Below are positions 34,741 through 43,240 of a stretch of 64,000 nt of DNA, piece by piece (within the stretch, counting starts at the first letter, position 1; the number at the start of each line of letters is the position of its first letter). The DNA lies in the NCBI RefSeq assembly GCF_050279675.1, contig NZ_JBNNUK010000011.1:1-64000 (forward strand). The letters run 5' to 3'. Both the position numbers and the translations under genes were made by a program. The notes beneath the pieces are model-generated. The model saw only the letters and a program-made list of their open reading frames with translations. It was not told where the DNA came from and made no database searches. This stretch comes from Viridibacillus sp050279675 (GTDB lineage Bacteria; Bacillota; Bacilli; Bacillales_A; Planococcaceae).

Positions 34741-35700
34741 ATTGTAAAATGAATAAACTTTAAAAAATATAATTATTCATATTTGAATAAAAAACAAACA
34801 CGATTAGTCAGTGAATGGTCAATGGAAAGTAGGGGATATGAAATATTCATACAAGAATTGAATTTATAAGAGGTAAATCAGCTAGTATTTGAATTACCAG
34901 ATGTATTGAAGAAGATGGAAATGTGCAACAAAAATTATGCGAAGAATACTTTGATAAATACGACAAAGGTAGAATCGAAAATGGTAACATGTCTATTTTA
35001 GTTGACCATAAACGTTCTAATATTTATGCACTTATCATCAAGACTATTTATTCAAAGCAAGAGAATCTATTAATTCCTTAAGAATTGAGGTTGATTAGAT
35101 TCTTACTATCACAGGGGAATTAAGGGAAGTGCGGAAGTGTAAAATAAAAGGAAATAATACTATAAATTGAAACAGAAGAAGCATGCTATATCAGTAAAAT
35201 TTCGTGAAGAATATGTAAACAAAGAACCAAAGGAAAGGTTCAAGTTATCTTATACGGTACGAAACAGATAGTAGTAGAGTTATAATATTGTCCTAATAAT
35301 GTTACATTTAGTATATGGCATTTGGTGAATTTTAAAGGATTAAAAATTCTTGTAAACACTGATATAAAAGCGATTAATAAGGTGTTAATACTTCCTAGAA
35401 CCTTTAATTCATTTTCTGAAAGTTTTTCTTTCTTTTTTATAATTATACTAAATTTGGGATTCCTAACATAAACGATTATAAATAATACCCGCTATTGATC
35501 ATTTTGATAAAATGACCGCGATAAATAAAATGAAACTTATTTTAGGAAAAGAATCGGTTTCGAACGGAATGGTGTTTTATTTATTTTTATATTTAATCTA
35601 TGTTGTAAAAATAGTATTGTAAAGAGATTTCCAATCCATGTTTGTCTTTTTATTAATAGTAAACTGCAAATAAGTCCTTTATATTATAGGTAATACCATT
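34741..35700 (+). other. Decayed sequence, no intact gene
   Basis: About 960 AT-rich bases containing short open stretches that look protein-like but are interrupted: EEDGNVQQKLCEEYFDKYDK near 34905-35000, REEYVNKEPKERFKLSY near 35205-35265. No start sites, no family recognised. A TCATTTT-GAT-AAAATGA hairpin lies at 35499-35515. Most likely an eroded accessory region. Confidence 0.4.
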
Positions 35701-35739
35701 GCTAATTGTGGAAGTAGATTGTAGGAGGTGTGACCAAAA

Positions 35740-36066
35740 ATGCCCACATACAACAAACTAGTACGAGATTTAATCCCTCAAGTAATTGAGAAGTCTGGAA
35801 AAGAATGTACAACTCGTATTTTAGAACCAAAAGAATATTTAACAGAATTAAAATTAAAAATGATAGAAGAAGCAATTGAATATAAAGAAGCAGAAGTACA
35901 AAAAGACGCAGTTGAAGAGCTCGCAGATATATTAGAATTAATGCATGCTTCATTGGCTGTTTATGGGGTTTCTTACGAGGAACTGGAACAGATTCGTTTA
36001 TCGAAAAAGGAAAAACGAGGTGGATTCTCAAAAGGTATCTATTTAATAGAAGTAGAGGATGTCTGA
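35740..36066 (+). CDS. MazG-like nucleoside triphosphate pyrophosphohydrolase
   Basis: 108 aa, RBS GTAGGAGGTG. It starts with the family hallmark YNKLVRDLIPQVIEKSGK and has the metal-binding EEAIEY ... AVEELADILELMHA pattern of all-alpha NTP pyrophosphatases. It is related to the phosphoribosyl-ATP diphosphatase/house-cleaning group. The C-terminal KRGGFSKGIYLIEV matches the short phage and Bacillus members. It stands alone and probably hydrolyses non-canonical nucleotides. Confidence 0.9.
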   Translation: MPTYNKLVRDLIPQVIEKSGKECTTRILEPKEYLTELKLKMIEEAIEYKEAEVQKDAVEELADILELMHASLAVYGVSYEELEQIRLSKKEKRGGFSKGIYLIEVEDV

Positions 36067-36090
36067 CCTAAAGTAACTAGCATTTATTAA

Positions 36091-36242
36091 GTAATACACT
36101 TTACTCTAACACCATTCAATGTTTCAAAAGAAGCTCAAGAACTCCTTTATGAATGGACTTTACAAATTTGTAACTATCGGTTGCATACATACTTTGAAAA
36201 GAAGATGATGAAATTGGAAGAGTGTAAACGTGCATCATATTA
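36091..36242 (+). pseudogene. Short orphan coding fragment
   Basis: The open frame without a start encodes PFNVSKEAQELLYEWTLQIC then NYRLHTYFEKKMMKLEECKR and stop. The composition is protein-like and directly followed by a good terminator, so it is probably the 3' end of a lost gene. Family not recognised. Confidence 0.35.
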
Positions 36243-36252
36243 ATATTGAAGA

Positions 36253-36287
36253 ACAGCTTATGCCCAAATGCATAAGCTGTTTTTTAT
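36253..36287 (+). terminator. Intrinsic terminator
   Basis: ACAGCTTATGC (36253-36263) / GCATAAGCTGT (36270-36280), then TTTTTTATAT. Perfect 11-bp stem. Confidence 0.88.
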
Positions 36288-36402
36288 ATACATCAATCTA
36301 TACTCCCCTCATAAAGAAAAAACTACCTCCTCCCTCAAATTTTCAGTTGAATTTCATAATAAACAATTAAAATGAAATCAAATAAATAGTGAAGGTGATC
36401 AA

Positions 36403-37056
36403 ATGTATAAAAAAATTCGCTTAGCTGTAATGCTTTTCTTTTGTGGGACATTAGTAGACGGGAGCATAGTGAAAGCTGATGATGACCACAAAAATAAGTA
36501 TGAAGATGCATACGAAGATGATGAGGAGGAGTATGAATACGATGATGATGAAGATTACTATTATGAAGATCTGTATGAAGATGAATACGAATACGATGAA
36601 TCAGGTGATGACGATGAACTAAAGACTATTGAAAAAGGTACTTGGAATATCTGGACAAGAAACTTAGCAAAAAATAAAGAGAACTTACCTTTTACCGATT
36701 CTAAAACAGTCCAGTTGAAAATTAGTACAAATAACGCCATTAGGGATATTTACGTAATTCCAAAAGACGGGGAGTTTTTTGTTCAAGGTAAAGTAGTTTC
36801 AGAGTTTTTAGGCGCAAAAGCATCATTTTATAAAACTAGTAGAATTTTAGAGGTGACTTCTAAAGAAACAAAATTATTATTCCGTGCGAACACGAACGTG
36901 GTCTACGAAAACAATGTTAAAATGCCTTTACCAGCAATTTCTTTTTATATAAATGAGGAAATTTATTTGCCATTAAGTGCAATTGTAAATGGCTTAGGAT
37001 ATGTAGTTGAATGGCAAGAAAGAGACAATATGTTTTTATGCCAAAAATTATCCTAA
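36403..37056 (+). CDS. Secreted acidic protein with copper-amine-oxidase-N-like stalk domain
   Basis: 217 aa. Signal peptide at 1-26 (IRLAVMLFFCGTLVDGSIVKA). Residues 27-75 are an extreme acidic tract of Asp/Glu/Tyr. Residues 100-217 form a Cu_amine_oxidN1-type domain (DGEFFVQGKVVSEFLGAKAS ... EEIYLPLSAIVNGLGYVVEW). Such stalk domains bind cell wall or act in extracellular redox proteins. First gene of the ApbE operon. The acidic tract may bind metal ions. Signal and domain are visible; the role is inferred. Confidence 0.78.
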   Translation: MYKKIRLAVMLFFCGTLVDGSIVKADDDHKNKYEDAYEDDEEEYEYDDDEDYYYEDLYEDEYEYDESGDDDELKTIEKGTWNIWTRNLAKNKENLPFTDSKTVQLKISTNNAIRDIYVIPKDGEFFVQGKVVSEFLGAKASFYKTSRILEVTSKETKLLFRANTNVVYENNVKMPLPAISFYINEEIYLPLSAIVNGLGYVVEWQERDNMFLCQKLS

Positions 37057-37070
37057 ATAGGGGGGATGGT

Positions 37071-37325
37071 ATGAAAGATCAAAAGAAAGCAAAATGGATA
37101 TTAGGGACATCTGGGGTCATGTTATCTGCATTGTTATTAACACAAATGAAAGATATAACACAGACTGAAGCGAACAATACAACCACCTATAATTTTACTA
37201 CTGAACAAGAGAATCAAATGACGAAAAAAGAAAAAGAGTTTGTAAAACTTGATTGGACAAATTTTGAAATAGAAGCGGTTGAGCAATCACCTGTACATAG
37301 TGATCGTAAAACGCGGAGGTCATAG
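37071..37325 (+). CDS. Small membrane-anchored protein, unknown
   Basis: 84 aa from ATG 37071 with GGGGGG seven bases upstream; the open frame continues further upstream inside the preceding gene and is not used. One N-terminal helix (WILGTSGVMLSALLLTQM), then a hydrophilic tail rich in Thr, Glu and Lys. It lacks the S/T-G-A-T/S-x-T motif of FMN-acceptor domains. Encoded between the stalk-domain protein and ApbE, 2 bases before the latter. Confidence 0.7.
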   Translation: MKDQKKAKWILGTSGVMLSALLLTQMKDITQTEANNTTTYNFTTEQENQMTKKEKEFVKLDWTNFEIEAVEQSPVHSDRKTRRS

Positions 37326-37327
37326 GT

Positions 37328-38236
37328 GTGATGAACCAGATGGATACACTGTCTCTTCATTTGATGAATACAGACTTTTATATAGCGGTTCCAGAAAAAA
37401 ATCAGCCAGATTGGAAAGAAAAAGTAGAGAAATGGCTTCAATTTGTGGCCAAAGAGTGGTCTAGATTCGAAGATAACAATGAGCTATCTAAATTGAACCG
37501 TTTAAAAGTAGGAAACACAATGCAAATTTCAACTTTATTATTCGATTGCCTAAGTAAAGCAAATCACTATTACCTTCTTTCAGATGGGTTATTTTCACCT
37601 TATTTAAAACGCCAGTTAGAACAACATGGTTATAATCAATCATTTCCGATAGAGAGCATTGCTCATGAACATATAAAAATAGACACAGTAAATAATCTTC
37701 CTTTTAGATTTTTACACAATCAAAAAGTACTGAAATTGGCTAACCAAGAAGTTGATTTAGGTGGTTTTGCAAAAGGGTATGCAATAGAAAGAGTAGCGTT
37801 ATGGCTTCAAAGCCAAGGATATACTGAATACGGTATTGTTGACGGTGGTGGTGATATGAAGATGTGGTCTGATGGAAAAAAAGAATGGACAATTGGTATT
37901 GCACATCCACTTGATAAAAATCGTGAAATCAGCTTTATCAAGATGAAAACGGGTGCTATCGCGACTTCTAATTGTTTATATAGAAGTTGGACGCAGGCAA
38001 ATACAAAAAAGCATCATCTACTCAATGGACAAACAGGAGAAATTGCGAGAACAGAAGTAATTCAAGCCACAGTCATCAGCGATTCATTATGTGAAGCAGA
38101 AGTAGGGGCTAAACTATGCTTTCTGCTAAATGAAGATGAACAGCAACTGTGGTTTGAAAAAAACTATCAACAATGTGCAAGGTTTGTAGTAAAAGAAGAT
38201 ACAGAGGGGTATTGGAAAAGGTCAAAAGGAGGGTAG
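37328..38236 (+). CDS. apbE: FAD:protein FMN transferase (ApbE-like)
   Basis: 302 aa from GTG 37328 (GGAGG eight bases upstream; ATG follows as codon two). It has the ApbE fingerprint: MNTDFYIAV start, SRFEDNNELSKLNR, LGGFAKGYAIERV, DGGGDMKMW, GAIATSNCLYRSW and HHLLNGQTGEI. The enzyme attaches FMN covalently to Thr/Ser of secreted redox proteins. No lipobox signal is seen in the encoded start. No FMN-bind acceptor is encoded in this operon. Confidence 0.9.
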   Translation: MMNQMDTLSLHLMNTDFYIAVPEKNQPDWKEKVEKWLQFVAKEWSRFEDNNELSKLNRLKVGNTMQISTLLFDCLSKANHYYLLSDGLFSPYLKRQLEQHGYNQSFPIESIAHEHIKIDTVNNLPFRFLHNQKVLKLANQEVDLGGFAKGYAIERVALWLQSQGYTEYGIVDGGGDMKMWSDGKKEWTIGIAHPLDKNREISFIKMKTGAIATSNCLYRSWTQANTKKHHLLNGQTGEIARTEVIQATVISDSLCEAEVGAKLCFLLNEDEQQLWFEKNYQQCARFVVKEDTEGYWKRSKGG

Positions 38237-38239
38237 CAG

Positions 38240-38773
38240 ATGTTCAGTAACACATGGGAATGGATTCGCATTTTTGGATTTCTCGCCTACTTTTATTTTA
38301 CGATAGCAGTCATATTTGGTTTGTTAAGAAAGTCTTCATATGTAAAGTCAAATAAAAACTTAATCTATCAAATCCATCAAAGTGCAGGGTGGATGGGCTT
38401 ACTCATTTTATTGGCGCATTTGCTTTTATTACTCATTGATCATTATGAACCTTATACTATATTGGAAATTATCCTACCATTTAATTCTGGTTATAAGCCC
38501 TTCCTATCTAGTTTAGGCACAATTGCTTTTTATTTGTTTTTCGTTGTGATGATTACGTCAGATCTATGGTTACAAAAAATGAACCGTAACATATGGAAAA
38601 AAACACATTTCCTTGTATTACCTGCATGGATTTTATCTCTCGTCCACGGCTTATTTATTGGTACCGATACCGGAAATGTTTTTATTCTACTATTTTATGG
38701 CGTAACAGCGAATATAACAGTATTCATCTTGATTTTACGTATGGCGGATCAAAAAAGGGCGGTACTCCAATGA
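38240..38773 (+). CDS. Ferric-reductase-like transmembrane protein
   Basis: 177 aa with five to six hydrophobic segments. Conserved His residues in membrane helices (IHQSAGWMGLLILLAHLLLL; KKTHFLVLPAWILSLVHGLF) resemble the heme-ligating histidines of FRD/YedZ-type cytochromes. Starts 3 bases after apbE. Together the operon suggests transmembrane electron flow to a flavinylated extracellular acceptor. Confidence 0.78.
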   Translation: MFSNTWEWIRIFGFLAYFYFTIAVIFGLLRKSSYVKSNKNLIYQIHQSAGWMGLLILLAHLLLLLIDHYEPYTILEIILPFNSGYKPFLSSLGTIAFYLFFVVMITSDLWLQKMNRNIWKKTHFLVLPAWILSLVHGLFIGTDTGNVFILLFYGVTANITVFILILRMADQKRAVLQ

Positions 38774-38798
38774 TAAGTGAATATAGAAACTATAAAAA

Positions 38799-38848
38799 AG
38801 CGCTTTGTAATATCTTTCGTGAAAGAATACAAAGCGCTCGATTTTTTT
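38799..38848 (+). terminator. Bidirectional terminator between convergent operons
   Basis: AGCGCTTTGTA (38799-38809) / TACAAAGCGCT (38828-38838) with an inner TCTTTC-GT-GAAAGA stem, T-run on the plus strand and A-run before the left arm. Serves both the ApbE operon and the sensor-kinase operon. Confidence 0.88.
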
Positions 38849-40087
38849 CTATAGAGTGGGAAAAGAAACAGTGAATGTTGTACCTTGTCCAATTTGACTA
38901 GCTACATGAATTGTTCCATTATGTTGTTCGACAATCGCTTTTGCGATAGAAAGTCCTAAACCTGTACCGTTTCGTTGTCGAGCAGAATCACTACGATAGA
39001 AGCGATTAAAAATTAAGGGAAGATCCTCTTGATGAATGCCCATTCCAGTATCTTGCACAAGGATTTTAATTGAAGATTCTCCTTGTAAAAGTGTTAATGA
39101 AATAGTTCCTTCTCTTGTATACTGAACGGCGTTATCCAGCAAAATATAGATTAATTCTTGAATTCTAGTAGAATCACAGTAAAATTTGACGTTCTTATTT
39201 ATATTTTGGGTAAATGTCACTGACAAAGAAATAGTTCTTTCAAATTTATTCCCCAAATTTGTTAGTAACTCAGAAAGATGAATAACATCCTTGTTCAAAG
39301 GGATATGATTTTGATCGTGACGTGCTAGGAATAATAATTTCTCCAATAGGTCTTTCATTAATTGAGATTCTTCTTTTAAATCAACAATTAATTCTTTTCC
39401 AAAAGGACTCAATTTCTGTGCTTCATCTGTCTCTAATAAATCCAATGAGCTATAAAAAACGCTTAGAGGCGTTCTTAATTCATGTGATGCATCAGAGACG
39501 AATTTTTTCTGCTTATCGAACGATTGTTTAATAGGAATCATGGCTTTTCCAGCTAAATAGTTACTAAGTAATCCGATGAATAATGAGAAAATACAAGTTA
39601 AAACAACTAGCAACCAACTCATCTTTTGGAAAAAGTGATATTGTGCTGTAATAGATTTTCCTAAAATGATATAACCTTCAACTTCATTTGAATTTTTTAT
39701 AGGTTTTTTTAATAATAGATAATGTTGCTCTTGCGACTCTAAATGACGTTTAGTACTTTTTGCAGCATCCTCTTGTTGGAATAGATGTTCAAGTTCTTTA
39801 TACAATCCCTTAAATGACTCGTCCCCATGTACTAATACATGATCTTTTGTATAGATATAATAAAAGAAATTACGGTTTGGATCATAGGTCAAATGTTTCT
39901 CTTTATCATGTTTGTGTTCGAAAAAATCGTGTTGTTCTTTTAGATAGTAGGATTCAAGTTCTTTTATTTGCTCATTTTCCATCAGTTTAGAAAGTGAAAA
40001 ATAGAGCACAACGATAAAAACGAGGATAAATAGGAAATAACATGCAGCATACAACAGCGTTAACTTTTTCCTTATACGATTAAACAT
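38849..40087 (-). CDS. Sensor histidine kinase
   Basis: 412 aa. Membrane helices at about 11-32 and 157-178 enclose an extracytoplasmic domain of about 120 residues with a His/Asp/Glu-rich stretch (QHDFFEHKHDKEKH). Then HisKA with His202 in SDASHELRTPLS, and an HATPase domain with N, G1 (DTGMGI), F and G2 (GTGLGLSI) boxes. Overlaps its response regulator by 8 bases. Facing the redox operon, it may sense metal or redox state; that is inference. Confidence 0.93.
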   Translation of the reverse strand: MFNRIRKKLTLLYAACYFLFILVFIVVLYFSLSKLMENEQIKELESYYLKEQHDFFEHKHDKEKHLTYDPNRNFFYYIYTKDHVLVHGDESFKGLYKELEHLFQQEDAAKSTKRHLESQEQHYLLLKKPIKNSNEVEGYIILGKSITAQYHFFQKMSWLLVVLTCIFSLFIGLLSNYLAGKAMIPIKQSFDKQKKFVSDASHELRTPLSVFYSSLDLLETDEAQKLSPFGKELIVDLKEESQLMKDLLEKLLFLARHDQNHIPLNKDVIHLSELLTNLGNKFERTISLSVTFTQNINKNVKFYCDSTRIQELIYILLDNAVQYTREGTISLTLLQGESSIKILVQDTGMGIHQEDLPLIFNRFYRSDSARQRNGTGLGLSIAKAIVEQHNGTIHVASQIGQGTTFTVSFPTL

Positions 40088-40757
40088 AAGAATCTCTCAA
40101 TTTGTAGCCAATTCCTCTTACATTTTGAATAATTGATTGTTGGTCGTTTTCATCTATCTTTTTTCGGACAAGCTTGACTAGAGCATCGAGTGCATTATTC
40201 GAGATAACTTGATCATATCCCCATATATGTAAAGAAATTTGATCACGTGTTAATACTCGACCTTTATTAATAAATAAATATTCTAATAGGAGAAACTCTT
40301 TTTTTGTTAATTCAATTTCTACATTGTTTCGTAATAGTTTACGTGAATCTAATTGCAATAGGAAGTCATCTACTTTTACAACTTGTTCAATAGGTCTATC
40401 TTTTCTTCGTAATAATGCCCGAATTCGTGCAAGTAGTTCTTCCATTTTAACTGGTTTTACTAAATAATCATCTGCCCCCATGTCTAACCCTCGAATAATA
40501 TCGGCTGTGTCATCTTTTGCAGTCAGCATCAATATGCCCCCAGTGTATCCCTTACGTCTTACTTCCTGACAGACTTCCATACCACTAAGGTTTGGCATCA
40601 TCCAATCTAAAATAAGCAGGTCATATTCATCACACATAGCATAATCTACTGCATCTTGCCCATTATCCACTGAATCAACTTGGTGAATTTCACGTTTTAT
40701 TATTTGAACTAAATTCTTCCTTAATCTGGCATCATCTTCTGCTAAAAGTATTTTCAC
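40080..40757 (-). CDS. OmpR/PhoB-family response regulator
   Basis: 225 aa. Receiver domain with acidic pocket EDD at 7-9, phosphoacceptor Asp51 in LLILDWMMP, and Lys in YLVKPVKMEEL. The C-terminal winged helix has LTKKEFLLLEYLFINKGRVL and VRGIGYKL. First gene of the two-gene operon with the kinase. Targets probably include the neighbouring ApbE operon. Confidence 0.94.
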   Translation of the reverse strand: MKILLAEDDARLRKNLVQIIKREIHQVDSVDNGQDAVDYAMCDEYDLLILDWMMPNLSGMEVCQEVRRKGYTGGILMLTAKDDTADIIRGLDMGADDYLVKPVKMEELLARIRALLRRKDRPIEQVVKVDDFLLQLDSRKLLRNNVEIELTKKEFLLLEYLFINKGRVLTRDQISLHIWGYDQVISNNALDALVKLVRKKIDENDQQSIIQNVRGIGYKLRDSYV

Positions 40758-41018
40758 AACTATTTCACCTCTTTTAAGTCATACATCATGTATAAAATTG
40801 TACACGCCATTAATGAAAAGAAACTGAAAAAAATAGTTCGGTTGGTAATTATTTTTCATTATAATGGAAACTGGTTAAACAAGTGAATGACTTTGCTCCA
40901 TATAATATGAACTCTACCCCCAAAAAAATTCACATACCCAAGCAGATTCATCAAAACCTTAATAGAGCCTTACTAATAGAAGCAAAACAAAATGAATAAC
41001 TAAAAAGTATATAAAAAT

Positions 41019-41040
41019 TTCAGACGCTTTTCAGTCTGAA
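41019..41040 (+). promoter_or_regulatory. Small dyad upstream of DUF2231 gene
   Basis: TTCAGAC (41019-41025) / GTCTGAA (41034-41040), 7-bp perfect arms, ending 36 bases before the start codon. It could be an operator or a leader hairpin. Confidence 0.35.
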
Positions 41041-41076
41041 TGAGTACGATTAAAAAAAGAAAGGAGATTGATCTTA

Positions 41077-41541
41077 ATGCCTTTACATCCATTGATTGTC
41101 CATTTTCCTATAGCGCTACTTGTATTTGGAGCAGTAATTGAAATTGTAAATGTTTTTTTCAAAAAGGAAACGCTCAACAAATTCGGAACGCTTTTGATAA
41201 CATTTGGAGTTATATCAGGAATATTTGCACTTTTAAGTGGGGAGGGAGCAGAAGAGTTTGCTTTTCAAAACTGGGGACGTGGTTTTCATGACCAGGTAGA
41301 ATTACATGCGTTTTTTGCCAATATTTCCATCATATTATTCGGTATACTAGCGATTGTCAAAATCATGTTCAAGTACTCCCTTTTAAGCTGGAATGGATCA
41401 CAAATAAATAAAGGATTAATTTCAATTGTTATTGTATTTCTAAGTATATCAGGTATAGTATCTCTAGCAATTACAGGTGACTTAGGTGGAAAAATTGTTT
41501 ATGAAAACGACAACATCATTATCGATAACACTTCTAAATAA
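41077..41541 (+). CDS. DUF2231 membrane protein
   Basis: 154 aa from ATG 41077 (AAAGGAG upstream). It begins PLHPLIVHFPIALLVFGAVI, the signature start of DUF2231, and has four membrane helices (about 6-26, 36-56, 82-103, 116-136). Members are often found near redox or heme proteins; no function is assigned. Monocistronic. Confidence 0.88.
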   Translation: MPLHPLIVHFPIALLVFGAVIEIVNVFFKKETLNKFGTLLITFGVISGIFALLSGEGAEEFAFQNWGRGFHDQVELHAFFANISIILFGILAIVKIMFKYSLLSWNGSQINKGLISIVIVFLSISGIVSLAITGDLGGKIVYENDNIIIDNTSK

Positions 41542-41894
41542 TCGTATTTTTTATAAAACGAATGGTCATGTTCCACAAACTTGTTCAATCACTCTCCGAC
41601 GTCTGTCATCTACAATTTACATCCCTATAAAATGAATTTTAGTTGTCGCACGGAAAAAATACATAATCCGTGGATGTTTACTATTTCATAAGAGTTGAAA
41701 AGTATAGTAACATCATACAAATCCTTTGAAAACTATGCCATCTTCATTTTGAAAAACGAATCCGAATTCTTTAGTCATTAATCAGACATAACCTACTTTC
41801 TTAATACAAACAATATTGTACGGTACTGTAAAATTCGATAAGCTAGTAGTAACTTCAGATTTTATCGTAGTAAGTTGTTTGTAGGAGAGAAATT
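41542..41894 (+). other. Gene-free spacer
   Basis: About 350 AT-rich bases between two small membrane-protein genes. No ORF with a ribosome site, RNA motif or strong hairpin that I can see. Confidence 0.5.
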
Positions 41895-42194
41895 ATGCTA
41901 AAAAATCCTGTTGGTCAGCTGAAGTTAGCTGGCTATTTTGACGGCTTTTCGCTATTAATATTATTATTTATTGCTATGCCTATGAAGTATATGTTGGATA
42001 TTCCGATGGCTGTTCGCATTGCTGGCGCAACACATGGTTTCATCTTCGTTGCTTACGTTTTAGTTATTTTATATGTAACAATTCGTGTTCGTTGGAATGT
42101 TATTTGGTCATTACTTGCATTTGCAGTAGCATTTATACCATTTGGAAATTTTATATTTGATTTCAAATTAAATAAGCTTGAACAGCGTTATTAA
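41895..42194 (+). CDS. DUF3817 membrane protein
   Basis: 99 aa with three hydrophobic segments and the family motif run LAGYFDGFSLLILLFIAMPM, IAGATHGFIFVAYVLVIL, AFIPFGNFIFD. RBS TAGGAGAG. DUF3817 proteins (YdzA-like) are small integral membrane proteins of unknown role. Single gene with its own terminator. Confidence 0.88.
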   Translation: MLKNPVGQLKLAGYFDGFSLLILLFIAMPMKYMLDIPMAVRIAGATHGFIFVAYVLVILYVTIRVRWNVIWSLLAFAVAFIPFGNFIFDFKLNKLEQRY

Positions 42195-42225
42195 AAAGCC
42201 TGACAATTAATTGTCAGGCTTTTTT
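42193..42225 (+). terminator. Intrinsic terminator
   Basis: AAAAAGCCTGACAA (42193-42206)-TTAA-TTGTCAGGCTTTTT (42211-42224), overlapping the stop codon of the DUF3817 gene. Near-perfect palindrome, works on both strands. Confidence 0.92.
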
Positions 42226-42374
42226 GTAGTTATTTTTAAACAATATGAATTTGAGAGATATTGATAAAACTTAAGCGAAATGTCTTCTTTAGAACAATCC
42301 AAGTATGCTTAGTTCTTTAATAACGCAATTGTATAAGAAAGGGGAGCAAAAGGTTTTTTTCTTGAATTTAAATC

Positions 42375-43106
42375 TTATAAAAAACCAAGTTGTTGTGAAA
42401 TTCCGGCTGTAGTTTGCAACAACTCCTGCTTTAAAAACTCAATACGTTCCTCAGAAAGTGTAAATTGTAGAACGCCTATACTTACTGCGCCTAGTACTTC
42501 ACCATTTCTTTGGCGGATAGGTGCTGCTATGGAAGCTGTACCTTCTGTTTTCTCCTCATAACTGATTGCATAACCATTAGCCTGAATTACTAACAATTTC
42601 TCAAACAATCCTTCCAATTCCTTTGGTGTTACTGCTTTTTTTACACATTCATGTATTTGCGATTTGGACATACAGGCAAGCATAGATTTGTTAGCGGCTC
42701 CAATATGCATCGGTATTCTCATACCCAATTGATCGACAATTCGTATTCGATTATTAGGCGCATCAATCCGTTCAATCACCATTGCTTCAGTTCCAATTGG
42801 TTTACTTAAATAAACACTTTCATTGACGATATTGGCCAATCGATCTAATTCAGGACGAATGGTCGATACATAATCGAAGCGATCATAAAGTTGAAGTCCA
42901 AATTCTAACCAAACATTACCTAGTTGGTATTTTTTTGTTTCGTTATCTTGAACTATTAGTCTATGTTCAATTAGTGAAGAGAGCATACGGTGCAGAGTTG
43001 CCAATGGTAATTTGGTTTGTTGTGTTAATTCGGTTATAGTAATCCCATCTTCTTTTACATTGGATACTATACCAATTACTTGCATTATCCGATCTATCGT
43101 CTGCAT
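42375..43106 (-). CDS. IclR family transcriptional regulator
   Basis: 243 aa from ATG 43106 (AGGGG eight bases upstream; an in-frame GTG three codons earlier abuts that site). N-terminal winged HTH ITELTQQTKLPLATLHRMLS, C-terminal IclR effector domain with GTEAMVIERID, IGAANKSMLACMS and the GAVSIGVLQFTL end. Divergent from the arginine-related operon. The intervening CGGAAA half-sites are its likely operator. Confidence 0.92.
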   Translation of the reverse strand: MQTIDRIMQVIGIVSNVKEDGITITELTQQTKLPLATLHRMLSSLIEHRLIVQDNETKKYQLGNVWLEFGLQLYDRFDYVSTIRPELDRLANIVNESVYLSKPIGTEAMVIERIDAPNNRIRIVDQLGMRIPMHIGAANKSMLACMSKSQIHECVKKAVTPKELEGLFEKLLVIQANGYAISYEEKTEGTASIAAPIRQRNGEVLGAVSIGVLQFTLSEERIEFLKQELLQTTAGISQQLGFL

Positions 43107-43148
43107 TAAATTCACCCCTAATTATATTTTCAGATTTATTGAAATATA

Positions 43149-43226
43149 TTGACATTATAATATATTTTTCATATATTCTAAATATATAGTTTCCTTTTAA
43201 CGGAAAAATTTTCCGATCATCGGAAA
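43149..43226 (+). promoter_or_regulatory. Promoter and triple half-site operator of the amidinohydrolase operon
   Basis: TTGACA (43149-43154), 17-bp spacer, TATATT (43172-43177): a near-ideal promoter. Downstream are two overlapping palindromes, CGGAAAA-A-TTTTCCG (43201-43215) and TTTCCGAT-C-ATCGGAAA (43210-43226). That makes three CGGAAA half-sites on alternating strands just before the first gene's ribosome site. This fits IclR binding; the regulator assignment is inference. Confidence 0.75.
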
Positions 43227-43240
43227 GGGGGAGGGTAAGT

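Noticed and set aside
35702..36031. Minus-strand 109-codon frame opposite the MazG-like gene
   Set aside because: Leu-rich shadow; the plus-strand gene has a strong ribosome site and family motifs.
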